Source: Gammaproteobacteria bacterium | Lineage (GTDB): Bacteria > Pseudomonadota > Gammaproteobacteria > UBA9214 | Assembly: GCA_029881775.1 (NCBI GenBank) | Contig: JAOULY010000075.1 | Location: forward strand, 1-7,939 | Reading direction: 5' to 3' | DNA: 7,939 nt | The notes under the pieces: generated by a model | Database searches by the model: none | What the model saw: the letters and a program-made list of their open reading frames with translations, nothing else | Told to the model about the DNA's origin: nothing | Shown: positions 1 through 5,964 of the stretch, piece by piece | Layout: every line of letters starts with the position of its first letter | Position numbering within the stretch: position 1 is the stretch's first letter | Program-made: the position numbers and the translations under genes

Positions 1-515
1 TCCGCCAGTATTTCGCGCGCGGCCTCGGCACCGTGCCCCTGTACCTTGTAGCCACCGAGCGATTCGATGGACTGCGGCAACAGACCAATGTGTCCACAGA
101 CCGGGATCCCGTGACTGACGATATGCGCGACGATCGCGGCCATGTCCGCCCCGCCTTCGAGCTTGACCATGTCGGCACCCCCCTCGTCCACCAGGCGGCG
201 CGCGTTGGCCAGCGCCATGTCCTTGTTGCTATAGCTCTGGTAAGGCAGGTCCACCACGCGGTAACTGTGTCGCCCGACGCGTGCCACGCAGGCCGCATGG
301 TGCAGCATGTCGTCCATGGTGACCGGCACGGTCGTGTCGTAACCCATCACGACCATGCCAAGCGAATCACCGATGATAAACATGTCCACGCCGGCTGCTT
401 CCAGCACCCGCGTGAAACCGGCATCGTAGGTCGTCAGGCAGGCAATTTTCTCGCCGCCACGTTTCATGGACTGCAGGGTTTCGAGGGTAACGGGGCTGGG
501 CTGTTTATCGTTCAT
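1..515 (-). CDS. panB: 3-methyl-2-oxobutanoate hydroxymethyltransferase (ketopantoate synthase), C-terminus cut by window edge
   Basis: PanB transfers a hydroxymethyl group from 5,10-methylenetetrahydrofolate to 2-oxoisovalerate. This makes ketopantoate, the first committed step toward pantothenate and CoA, in the cytoplasm. The visible 171 residues carry the family hallmarks in order: CLTTYDAGF (about 26-34), GDSLGMVVMGYDTT (49-62), PVTMDDMLHH (64-73), VVDLPYQSY (87-95), DMVKLEGG (115-122) and CGHIGLLPQS followed by GGYKVQG. By family comparison D50 and D89 are the Mg-binding acids, and K118/E120 lie in the active site. E. coli PanB is 264 aa, so roughly the last 90-95 residues lie beyond the left edge. 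The ATG at 515 has no strong Shine-Dalgarno sequence (upstream GACAGCCAT), but an in-frame TAG lies a few codons further up, so little extension is possible. It is the last visible gene of the leftward cluster, separated from the kinase by a repeat-bearing gap. panC would normally follow; that is inference. Confidence 0.96.
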   Translation of the reverse strand, partial: MNDKQPSPVTLETLQSMKRGGEKIACLTTYDAGFTRVLEAAGVDMFIIGDSLGMVVMGYDTTVPVTMDDMLHHAACVARVGRHSYRVVDLPYQSYSNKDMALANARRLVDEGGADMVKLEGGADMAAIVAHIVSHGIPVCGHIGLLPQSIESLGGYKVQGHGAEAAREILA

Positions 516-698
516 ATGGCTGTCAATTAGCGGCTATCCGGCGCACAAGGGCTGCGGAAATACAACCCACAGTGACCCGATGGAGTGTCATGGCGAGGAA
601 TTTTCCAGCAGCGCAGGCCAGCATCACAGGGTCCGTATCAGGAGATTGCCGCGTTGCGCCCGCAATGACAAGGACATATCACGTTCAACGGGAACACC
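516..698. other. Intergenic gap between kinase stop and panB start
   Basis: This is the only sizeable gap in an otherwise tightly packed leftward cluster. It contains a degenerate palindromic repeat (587-669) and about 70 bp of leader before panB. I see no convincing sigma-70 promoter for panB and no strong hairpin with a T-run that would end transcription after the kinase. panB may therefore be read through from pcnB, or may have a promoter I cannot recognise. The rightward reading frame crossing the gap has no protein-like features. Confidence 0.6.
587..669. repeat. Degenerate palindromic dispersed repeat (MITE/REP-like, GTCATTGCG...CGCAATGAC type)
   Basis: The element opens with GTCATGGCGAGGA (587-599) and closes with GGAGATTGCCGCGTTGCGCC followed by CGCAATGAC (641-669). 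The ends are inverted: the reverse complement of the right end begins GTCATTGCGGG, which matches the left end at 9 of 11 positions. The GTCATTGCGAGG...GGAGATTGCCGCG...CGCAATGAC pattern recalls short non-coding repeats dispersed in many bacterial genomes, typically about 80-100 bp. The right arm is well preserved. The left arm decays after 13 bases and the centre does not pair. It encodes no protein. Sitting inside a transcribed region, it could form an RNA hairpin between the kinase and panB. Assignment to a repeat family is from memory of the motif, since only one copy is in view. Confidence 0.7.
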
Positions 699-1349
699 CT
701 AGATCGCTTCCGACATCGGGTTGAAATACTGCACACCCTTGCGCGTCATATGAATCTGCTCAAGTAACGCATTGTAATCCGCATCACTGTCAACCAGGTT
801 GATATGGGCCGCATTGACAATCAGCAAGGGTGACGCCTGGTAATAAAGGAACATGCGTGCGTAGGCCTCGGACAGGCGTTGCAGGTAATCGGCGTCGATA
901 CGTCGTTCATAGTGGATGCCACGCCGGGCAATTCGCTTCATCAGTATATCAACCGGCGCCTGCAGGTAGATCACCAGGTCCGGCACCGGCGCGTCCACCG
1001 TGACATGCGCATAGACCTGCTCGTACAGTTTCAGCTCGTCCGGATCCAGCGTCAGTTCGGCAAACAGCCGGTCCTTTTCCATCAGGAAGTCTGAAACACG
1101 CACCGGCTGGAACATGTCAGCCTGGCGCATAGCCGCCATCTGGCGTGCCCGTTGAAACAGGAAAAATAACTGCGTGGGTAGCGCACCCGCGCGCGGGTCC
1201 GCGTAGAACCGCTCGATAAAAGGATTCTCGTCTGCGCCTTCCAGCAACAGGTCCGATTCGAAGCTCTCCGCCAGGCGCCGCGCCAGGCTGGTCTTGCCGA
1301 CTCCGATAGGACCTTCAACGACAATATAACCCGGACGATCCGTGCTCAT
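699..1349 (-). CDS. Deoxynucleoside kinase family protein (dNK/Dgk-type)
   Basis: Cytoplasmic 216-aa kinase of the deoxynucleoside kinase family, which phosphorylates a deoxynucleoside to its 5'-monophosphate with ATP in dNTP salvage. The P-loop GPIGVGKT is at 13-20, after the strand YIVVEG. A DENPFIERFY segment (40-49) and QLFFLFQRARQ (60-70) match the substrate-side acidic and Gln/Arg elements. SDFLMEKDRLFA (86-97) contains the D-R motif. VPDLVIYLQAPVDILMKRIARRG, followed by a basic stretch with HYERRI, matches the late strand and arginine-rich LID. Length is typical (about 200-220 aa). Substrate preference (dA, dG or other) cannot be read from the sequence, so no symbol is assigned. Its ATG overlaps the folK stop by one base (TAATG), with AAGGTGA about 12 nt upstream, so translation is probably coupled. 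A kinase in this position between folK and panB is seen in many non-enteric gammaproteobacteria. Confidence 0.9.
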   Translation of the reverse strand: MSTDRPGYIVVEGPIGVGKTSLARRLAESFESDLLLEGADENPFIERFYADPRAGALPTQLFFLFQRARQMAAMRQADMFQPVRVSDFLMEKDRLFAELTLDPDELKLYEQVYAHVTVDAPVPDLVIYLQAPVDILMKRIARRGIHYERRIDADYLQRLSEAYARMFLYYQASPLLIVNAAHINLVDSDADYNALLEQIHMTRKGVQYFNPMSEAI

Positions 1350-1840
1350 TAACCGGTTATCACCTTCTTTAGTGAATGATTTTCTACCTGGTTAATAAGG
1401 GTGCTCAGCAGGCCATGACCAGGTATTTTCATGTTGCCGGCGATCTCCGCCAGCGGAATGATGACGAAATCACGCTCATGCATACCCGGATGCGGCACCG
1501 TAAGGTGTGCCTCGTCAATTTTCTTCTTACCGTACAACAGCAGGTCCAGATCAAGAATCCGCGGACCCCACTGCTCACCTTCGCGCACGCGCCCCGCCTG
1601 CTCCTCGATTGCCAGCAGGCGTGTAAACAGGTCTTCCGGAGACAACAGGGTATCGATCGCCACCACCGCATTGATGTAATCGGGCTGGTCCTGCGGGCCC
1701 ATGGGCTTGCCGGTGTACAGGCTTGAACGCGCCGCGAGAATCGTGTCCGGCAACATTTCGATTTCCTCGATGGCATCCTTGACCTGTGCCACCGGGTCCT
1801 CGAGATTACTGCCGATACCGATATATGCCCTGATTGTCAT
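1349..1840 (-). CDS. folK: 6-hydroxymethyl-7,8-dihydropterin pyrophosphokinase (HPPK)
   Basis: FolK transfers pyrophosphate from ATP to 6-hydroxymethyl-7,8-dihydropterin. The product is the pterin substrate for dihydropteroate synthase in folate synthesis, in the cytoplasm. The 163-aa length is typical (E. coli about 159). The N-terminal strand AYIGIGSNL (5-13) is standard. The HPPK signature WGPRILDLDLLLYG spans 91-104, with D97 and D99 corresponding to the two Mg-binding aspartates. The C-terminal block HPGMHERDFVIIPLAEI (117-133) is also canonical. The start ATG overlaps the pcnB stop in an ATGA, with GGGAG about 9 nt upstream inside the pcnB tail, indicating translational coupling. Downstream it overlaps the kinase gene by one base. 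pcnB-folK adjacency is conserved in E. coli and many relatives. Confidence 0.97.
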   Translation of the reverse strand: MTIRAYIGIGSNLEDPVAQVKDAIEEIEMLPDTILAARSSLYTGKPMGPQDQPDYINAVVAIDTLLSPEDLFTRLLAIEEQAGRVREGEQWGPRILDLDLLLYGKKKIDEAHLTVPHPGMHERDFVIIPLAEIAGNMKIPGHGLLSTLINQVENHSLKKVITG

Positions 1841-3141
1841 GCCTCACCGCTCCCGGTTTCTGCTGTACGTCGTGGCCCGCGACGGCGGCGCTTGCGCGGA
1901 CGCGACCGGGTTACTTCCTGTTCCCGTTTTTCCGGATGCATGTCCTGGAATTCCGTCCACCAGTCACACAATTCCTGTGGTACCTCACCGGCCTCGCCGC
2001 GCAACAACAGGAAATCATAGGCTGCACGGAAACGCGGATGACCGAGCACCCGCAGACTGCGACGTCCGCCCTTGCGCTCCAGGCGTAACTGTAACATCCA
2101 GATATCGCGCATGGGCAACGAGAACCGCCGCGGTGTCGCCATTACGGCGGCCTGCTCGGCAATGATCTGCGATCCGGCATGTTGCAGCGCCTGTGCCGTC
2201 GCCTGCCCGTCCGCCTCCAGCCGCGCCGCCAGGTCACGCACCGGCTGCCACAGGAACACGGCAAACAGAAACGCCGGCGTTACCGGCTTGCCGGCGGCCA
2301 CACGGCTGTCGGTGTTGGCCATGCCGTGACTGATCAGCGTCAGTGGAAAATGGTTTTCTTCATGCGATAGTGACGTTTCGGTCAGCGGAAACAGCTGCCG
2401 GAACAGGTCGTAGTGGCGCAGCATTTCAAAATTTCCCAGGGCGCTGCCGCCGAGGAACAGCTTGAGCATCTCATCGAACAGCCGGGCCGGCGGGATGTCG
2501 CCCAGCAGTGGTGCAAGCGCCCTGATCGGCTGCTCGGTTGCCGGTTCGATACGGAAACCCAGCTTGGTGGCGAAGCGCACGGCGCGCAGCATGCGCACCG
2601 GGTCCTCACGATAGCGTGTTTCCGGATCACCCAGCAGGCGCAGCATGCCTTTCTCGATGTCCTGCATGCCGCCGGTGTAGTCGATGATCGAGAAATCGGC
2701 GATGTTGTAGTAGAGCGCATTGACGGTGAAGTCGCGGCGCAGGGCATCGTCCTCGATGGAGCCATAAACATTATCGCGGACCAGTCGCCCCTCTTCGTCC
2801 GTGTGTTGCTCGCCGTTATCACCGCCCGGCTCCTGCAGGGCGCGGAAGGTGGCGACCTCGATGACCTCACGGCCGAACATTACATGCGCCAGGCGGAAGC
2901 GCCGCCCGATCAGGCGACAATTGCGAAACAGGCGCCGCACATCCTCCGGATGGGCGTCGGTGGCGATATCGAAGTCCTTGGGCTCGCGGCCAAGCAGCAG
3001 GTCACGCACGCCACCGCCGACCAGGTGCGCCTGGTAGCCGGATTCTTTCAGGCGGTACAGTACCTTCAGCGCATTCGGGCTGATATTGGCCCGTGAGATC
3101 GGGTGTTCCGGCCGGGGGATTATCGTCGGTTCGCTATGAAT
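1837..3141 (-). CDS. pcnB: Poly(A) polymerase I, probable AUU start
   Basis: PcnB adds 3' poly(A) tails to RNAs, marking them for degradation and controlling plasmid antisense RNAs. With the proposed start the protein is 434 aa. The nucleotidyltransferase head has LVGGGVRDLLLG (40-51) and PKDFDIAT (54-61), with D56/D58 as metal-binding carboxylates. Next come LIGRRFRLAHVMFG (about 78-91), RRDFTVN (135-141) and the neck block TRYREDPVRMLRAVRFATKLGF. The end is a strongly basic tail rich in RPRKRRRR, as in E. coli PAP I, which separates it from CCA-adding enzymes. The frame has no ATG, GTG or TTG upstream of the GTG at 3009, and starting there would remove the essential GGG loop. Homology to E. 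coli (IPR..H.ISR..IS.NALKV.YRL) extends back to about residue 8. The ATT at 3141-3139, with AGGA 8 nt upstream, is the best start. The stop overlaps the folK start by 4 nt. Confidence 0.93.
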   Translation of the reverse strand: MHSEPTIIPRPEHPISRANISPNALKVLYRLKESGYQAHLVGGGVRDLLLGREPKDFDIATDAHPEDVRRLFRNCRLIGRRFRLAHVMFGREVIEVATFRALQEPGGDNGEQHTDEEGRLVRDNVYGSIEDDALRRDFTVNALYYNIADFSIIDYTGGMQDIEKGMLRLLGDPETRYREDPVRMLRAVRFATKLGFRIEPATEQPIRALAPLLGDIPPARLFDEMLKLFLGGSALGNFEMLRHYDLFRQLFPLTETSLSHEENHFPLTLISHGMANTDSRVAAGKPVTPAFLFAVFLWQPVRDLAARLEADGQATAQALQHAGSQIIAEQAAVMATPRRFSLPMRDIWMLQLRLERKGGRRSLRVLGHPRFRAAYDFLLLRGEAGEVPQELCDWWTEFQDMHPEKREQEVTRSRPRKRRRRGPRRTAETGSGEA

Positions 3142-3153
3142 GGGATGCGTCCT
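3139..3153 (-). promoter_or_regulatory. Shine-Dalgarno and AUU initiation codon of pcnB
   Basis: On the minus strand AGGA (3153-3150) is followed by 8 nt and then ATT (3141-3139), the first codon of HSEPTIIPRPEHPISR. The spacing is good for ribosome binding, while no standard start codon exists in this frame up to the tRNA. AUU starts are rare and are discriminated against by initiation factor IF3. E. coli pcnB is a known case, where the weak start keeps enzyme levels low. That this ATT is the true start here is inference from spacing and homology. An ATA at 3123 lacks a Shine-Dalgarno sequence and an ATC at 3180 is further from the homologous region. Confidence 0.72.
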
Positions 3154-3172
3154 GCAGCGGTTACTGTTGTTC

Positions 3173-3200
3173 TTGTGGATAAAAAGCGTGGGCGTATAAT
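3173..3200 (+). promoter_or_regulatory. Sigma-70 promoter of the tRNA-Glu gene
   Basis: TTGTGG (3173-3178, 4 of 6 to consensus) is followed after 16 nt by a perfect TATAAT (3195-3200). Transcription would start near 3207, about 15 nt before the mature tRNA. A GC-rich stretch follows the -10, as is common for stable-RNA promoters under stringent control; that regulation is inferred. Confidence 0.7.
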
Positions 3201-3220
3201 ACCACCGCTTCGCGTTACAA
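3193..3220 (-). promoter_or_regulatory. Candidate pcnB promoter overlapping the tRNA promoter
   Basis: Reading leftward, TTGTAA (3220-3215) and TATACG (3198-3193) are separated by 16 nt and each match 4 of 6 consensus bases. A TATTAT hexamer (3201-3196) in the same palindromic core is an alternative -10. This would put the pcnB transcript start near 3186, giving a leader of roughly 45 nt. The match is weak and rests on position and hexamers alone. Confidence 0.3.
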
Positions 3221-3221
3221 T

Positions 3222-3296
3222 GCTCCCTTCGTCTAGTGGTTAGGACACTGGCCTCTCACGCCGGTAACAGGGGTTCGAGTCCCCTAGGGAGCGCCA
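3222..3296 (+). tRNA. tRNA-Glu (anticodon CTC)
   Basis: The 75-nt cloverleaf can be read directly. The acceptor stem GCTCCCT pairs with AGGGAGC. The D-arm is GTC/GAC with loop TAGTGGTTAG. The anticodon stem CTGGC (3248-3252) pairs with GCCGG (3260-3264), including one wobble pair. The seven-base loop CTCTCAC (3253-3259) puts the anticodon CTC at 3255-3257. The T-arm is GGGGTTCGAGTCCCC. The discriminator is G and CCA is encoded (3294-3296). The body is almost the same as E. coli tRNA-Glu, but E. coli has a UUC anticodon. This isoacceptor should read GAG codons only. It stands alone, not in an rRNA operon, between the divergent pcnB and the RDD gene. Confidence 0.96.
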
Positions 3297-3309
3297 TTTA
3301 CCTTGAATG

Positions 3310-3336
3310 GCCGGCATGGCATCAGTAAATGCCGGT
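3310..3336 (+). terminator. Possible weak terminator hairpin after tRNA-Glu
   Basis: CCGGCAT (3311-3317) pairs with ATGCCGG (3329-3335) around an 11-nt loop, with an extra G-T pair outside. The hairpin lies 14 nt after the tRNA CCA end. It is followed by TTATAG rather than a run of T, so it would be a poor intrinsic terminator. It may instead be a processing or attenuation structure before the RDD gene. Confidence 0.35.
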
Positions 3337-3359
3337 TATAGCCTGCTTGAACCGCGCAC

Positions 3360-3812
3360 ATGAAGACAGAATCAATCCAGACCGGCCAATCCGGCCCGTA
3401 CCCGGTCGCAGGGCCGGTTCGCCGCCTGGCGGCCATGTTTTACGACCTGCTGCTGCTGCTGGCCGTCCTGCTGGTCGCCATTGCGCTGGCGCTGATGTTC
3501 AGTCGCGGCGCTTTTACTTATCACAACCCGTTCTTTCGTACATTCATATTCCTGCTGAGCTTCGCGTTCTATACCTGGTTCTGGTTGCACGGCGGCCAGA
3601 CGCTGGGAATGCGCACCTGGCGGTTACGCGTGCAACAGCGTAACGGTGGCCCGATAACCGTGTGGCAGGCGGTACTGCGTTACATGGCCGCTATCCCGTC
3701 ACTGGCCATCGGTGGCATCGGCTTTTTCTGGATGCTGGTCGACCGTGACAGGCTGACGCTGTATGACCGGCTGTCCGGCACGACCATTGTGGTCTTGCCA
3801 AAAACCGGCTAG
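3360..3812 (+). CDS. RDD family membrane protein
   Basis: 150-aa inner-membrane protein of the RDD family, named for one conserved arginine and two aspartates. The precise role is unknown. The sequence shows PVRRLAAMFYDLLLLL (19-34), where R22 and D29 fit the Arg and first Asp of helix one. Hydrophobic segments lie at about 27-47, 59-76 and 108-127. GQTLGMRTWRLRV (79-91) is the typical loop after the second helix, and DRDRLTLYDRLSGT (128-141) is the typical C-terminal motif. Length is normal for the compact form. The ATG at 3360 has only a poor Shine-Dalgarno sequence. No separate promoter is obvious, so it may be expressed by read-through past the tRNA or from a weak promoter. The stop lies within the CTAG that also ends lptG on the other strand. 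A functional link to lptFG is suggested only by proximity. Confidence 0.88.
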   Translation: MKTESIQTGQSGPYPVAGPVRRLAAMFYDLLLLLAVLLVAIALALMFSRGAFTYHNPFFRTFIFLLSFAFYTWFWLHGGQTLGMRTWRLRVQQRNGGPITVWQAVLRYMAAIPSLAIGGIGFFWMLVDRDRLTLYDRLSGTTIVVLPKTG

Positions 3813-4870
3813 ACGCGGCGCATGGCGCGCACGCCGTAGAACATGAACAGGCTGATCGGCAGCAGCATGGCCAACAGCGGGTGCATACCGTACACCTGGC
3901 CCAGCTGGCTGATCAGCTGGCTGAATATGTAGAAACTGAAGCCGATCAGCATGCCGAAGAAAATACGCTGGCCGGCGCCCACCGAGCGCAAACTGCCGAA
4001 TACGAACGGCACGGATATAAACAGCATGACCAGCGAAGACAGCGGCGTCATGAACCGTCCCCAGAAGGCATAGCGGTACTCATCGGTATCGAGTCCGTTT
4101 TCATCGAGATAATCGACCAGCTGCCCGATATCGGCTGCCGACATGTTCTTCGGCTTGAGCTGGACGATTCCCAGCAGTTCCGGCGTCAGCAGAGACGGCC
4201 ACACCACTGATTTTTCATGCGTGACGCTAACGCCCTGCCCGTCAAACACAGACTGCTGAACATCCTTCAGGATCCACTGTCCGCCGTTGAACTCGGCCTG
4301 CGCGGCGCGGGTGGAGACCCGCAACTGCCGCTCAGCATCGAATTCATAAACGGTCAGATCGGCAAGCCGTTGGCGTCCCAGTACCTTGCCTGCATTGATG
4401 TAGTGGTTGTCGTCACGCACCCACAATCCGCGACTGCCCAGAAAACTGACCCCGCGTTCGGTCGCCTGCGCCCGCAGGTTCTGGCCGTGGCGCTCGGCCA
4501 CCGGCGCAATGACTTCGCCGACAAATATCGCCACCACCAGCATTAATAACCCGGCCTGCAACACCGAGCGCACGATCCGCCAGACCGACAGGCCGCACGC
4601 ACGCATGGCCACCAGTTCGCCGTGATTGGCCATGGCACCCAGGCCCATCAGGCTGCCGAGTAACACCGCCAGCGGGAACAGTTCGTACAGGCTCTGCGGT
4701 GTCGTCAACAGGACCGACTGGAGCATCACGGACAAGGTGTAACTGCCCCTGCCGACATTGTCGATCTCATCGATGACATTGAAAAAGATATCCAGACCGA
4801 CCAGCACCAACAGTGCCACCAGGGTGCCGCTCACCACGACCCCGCCGATATAGCGATCAAACAATTTCAT
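3809..4870 (-). CDS. lptG: LPS export ABC transporter permease LptG
   Basis: LptG is one of two inner-membrane subunits of the LptB2FGC complex, which extracts lipopolysaccharide from the inner membrane and pushes it onto the periplasmic bridge. The protein is 353 aa, normal for the family. It starts with MKLFDRYIGG, then TM1 (about 12-32) and TM2 (about 62-80). A coupling helix segment ELVAMRACGLSVWRIVRS (85-102) meets LptB, and TM3 lies at about 103-122. A periplasmic beta-jellyroll region (about 125-265) follows, then TM4 (272-292), TM5 (303-323) and TM6 (332-349). The open frame continues upstream to 5146, but that extension reads the lptF gene out of frame. The ATG at 4870, in the ATGA overlap with the lptF stop, matches the family N-terminus. 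No strong Shine-Dalgarno sequence precedes it, so expression is probably coupled to lptF. Confidence 0.96.
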   Translation of the reverse strand: MKLFDRYIGGVVVSGTLVALLVLVGLDIFFNVIDEIDNVGRGSYTLSVMLQSVLLTTPQSLYELFPLAVLLGSLMGLGAMANHGELVAMRACGLSVWRIVRSVLQAGLLMLVVAIFVGEVIAPVAERHGQNLRAQATERGVSFLGSRGLWVRDDNHYINAGKVLGRQRLADLTVYEFDAERQLRVSTRAAQAEFNGGQWILKDVQQSVFDGQGVSVTHEKSVVWPSLLTPELLGIVQLKPKNMSAADIGQLVDYLDENGLDTDEYRYAFWGRFMTPLSSLVMLFISVPFVFGSLRSVGAGQRIFFGMLIGFSFYIFSQLISQLGQVYGMHPLLAMLLPISLFMFYGVRAMRRV

Positions 4871-5964
4871 CGACGCAGCCCCAGCTTGCAGACCAGCCGC
4901 TCGCTGCGTAACAGCACAATCGTCAGCAAGACGGGAAGCAATGGCACCCACCATAAGCCGATAGTCGGCGGTATCGCGCCACGCGCGACCCAGACCTTGG
5001 CCGTGCCAAGCAGGTTGTAATAGATAATGAACAACAGCACCGCAAGGACCGTGCGTCCGTAGCGGCCCTGGCGCGGCGATGTCCTGCACAACGGCACGGC
5101 CAGCAACAGCAAGGTGATTACCGACACCGGCAAGGCGAGCCGCCACTGCACTTCAGCGATATCAGCCGGGTCTCGCGATGCCAGCAACTGGCGTGTCGAC
5201 AGGGTCTCGCGCTGCTCGACAATCTCGCCGGTCCGCGGCAGTTCAACACGGACACCGTATTTACCGAACTGCATGACGCGGTAATCAGCCCGGCCTGGCT
5301 GCCCTTCGTAACGAAAACCGTCTACCAGTACCAGGAAATCATCGCCGGAGATTTCGTCCAGCTTCCGGTATGCCGATTTTGCCGTCAGCATCTGCCCTGG
5401 TCCGCCTGATTTATCGCTGTCGCGGAAAACCACGAAGACATTCTCCATGCTGTTTCGATCGTCAGACAGACGCTCGGCATAGAACGTCACACGACCATTG
5501 TGCAACTCGTTAAAACGGCCGGCGCCCAGCACCATAAGATCGGCCTGCTGGCTCGCGGTGACTTTCAGACGGTTACTCATCCCCTGCACTGCCGGGCTGA
5601 CCTGCAGCGAAAACCAGGCAAGCAGAACTGCCACCACAGCCCCCAGCATCAGCAGTGGCTTGTAAATCTTTGCCGGCCCGACACCGCAGGCGGACATGAC
5701 AACCATTTCATTGTCACGGTAGAGCCGGCCAAGACCCAGTACCGTACCCAGTGCCAGCGCAAACGGAACGACCAGCACCAGGTACCACGCCATCTGCAAA
5801 CCAAGCAGGCGGAAAATAACATTGCCCGGAATATCGCCGTCGGCCGCGGCGCCAAGGTAGTTGATCAGCTTGTTGCTGACGAGCACCAGCGTCAGCACGA
5901 TGGTCACTGCAAACCAGCCGCCGATCACTTCTTTCAGCAGGTAACGGTCAAAAATCTGGAACAT
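4867..5964 (-). CDS. lptF: LPS export ABC transporter permease LptF
   Basis: LptF is the partner of LptG in the lipopolysaccharide extractor LptB2FGC of the inner membrane. The protein is 365 aa, as expected. The N-terminus FQIFDRYLLKEVIGGW leads into TM1 (about 15-35), and TM2 spans about 57-79. The coupling-helix stretch LYRDNEMVVMSACGVGPAKI (81-100) is characteristic. TM3 (about 104-122) is followed by the periplasmic domain (about 125-270, with GRVTFYAERLS typical of the jellyroll). TM4 lies at about 275-293, TM5 at 304-322 and TM6 at 334-352. AGG 7 nt before the ATG (in CCAGGCGAGTGA) is a plausible Shine-Dalgarno sequence. It is the first gene of the leftward lptF-lptG pair and is divergent from pepA, the common gammaproteobacterial order. 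Both genes are essential in E. coli. Confidence 0.97.
   Translation of the reverse strand: MFQIFDRYLLKEVIGGWFAVTIVLTLVLVSNKLINYLGAAADGDIPGNVIFRLLGLQMAWYLVLVVPFALALGTVLGLGRLYRDNEMVVMSACGVGPAKIYKPLLMLGAVVAVLLAWFSLQVSPAVQGMSNRLKVTASQQADLMVLGAGRFNELHNGRVTFYAERLSDDRNSMENVFVVFRDSDKSGGPGQMLTAKSAYRKLDEISGDDFLVLVDGFRYEGQPGRADYRVMQFGKYGVRVELPRTGEIVEQRETLSTRQLLASRDPADIAEVQWRLALPVSVITLLLLAVPLCRTSPRQGRYGRTVLAVLLFIIYYNLLGTAKVWVARGAIPPTIGLWWVPLLPVLLTIVLLRSERLVCKLGLRR

Noticed and set aside
33..530. Rightward 165-codon frame opposite panB
   Set aside because: Shadow frame rich in His/Val/Arg; the opposite strand encodes unmistakable PanB.
466..702. Rightward 78-codon frame across the kinase-panB gap
   Set aside because: It overlaps the panB start and runs through the repeat, with no protein-like features.
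3007..3009. GTG at 3009 as the pcnB start
   Set aside because: It would delete the GGG of the conserved GGGVRD loop and 44 residues that resemble E. coli PAP I.
2413..3096. Rightward 227-codon frame opposite pcnB
   Set aside because: Shadow of pcnB with low-complexity composition and no motif; pcnB is clearly coding on the other strand.
3222..3296. tRNA-Glu as an integration (att) site for a mobile element
   Set aside because: No integrase gene and no second copy of the tRNA 3' end is seen in the window, and the flanking genes are conserved housekeeping genes.
4871..5146. N-terminal extension of lptG by 92 codons
   Set aside because: It reads lptF in the wrong frame. The family N-terminus MKLFDRYI and the ATGA overlap at 4867-4870 define the real start.
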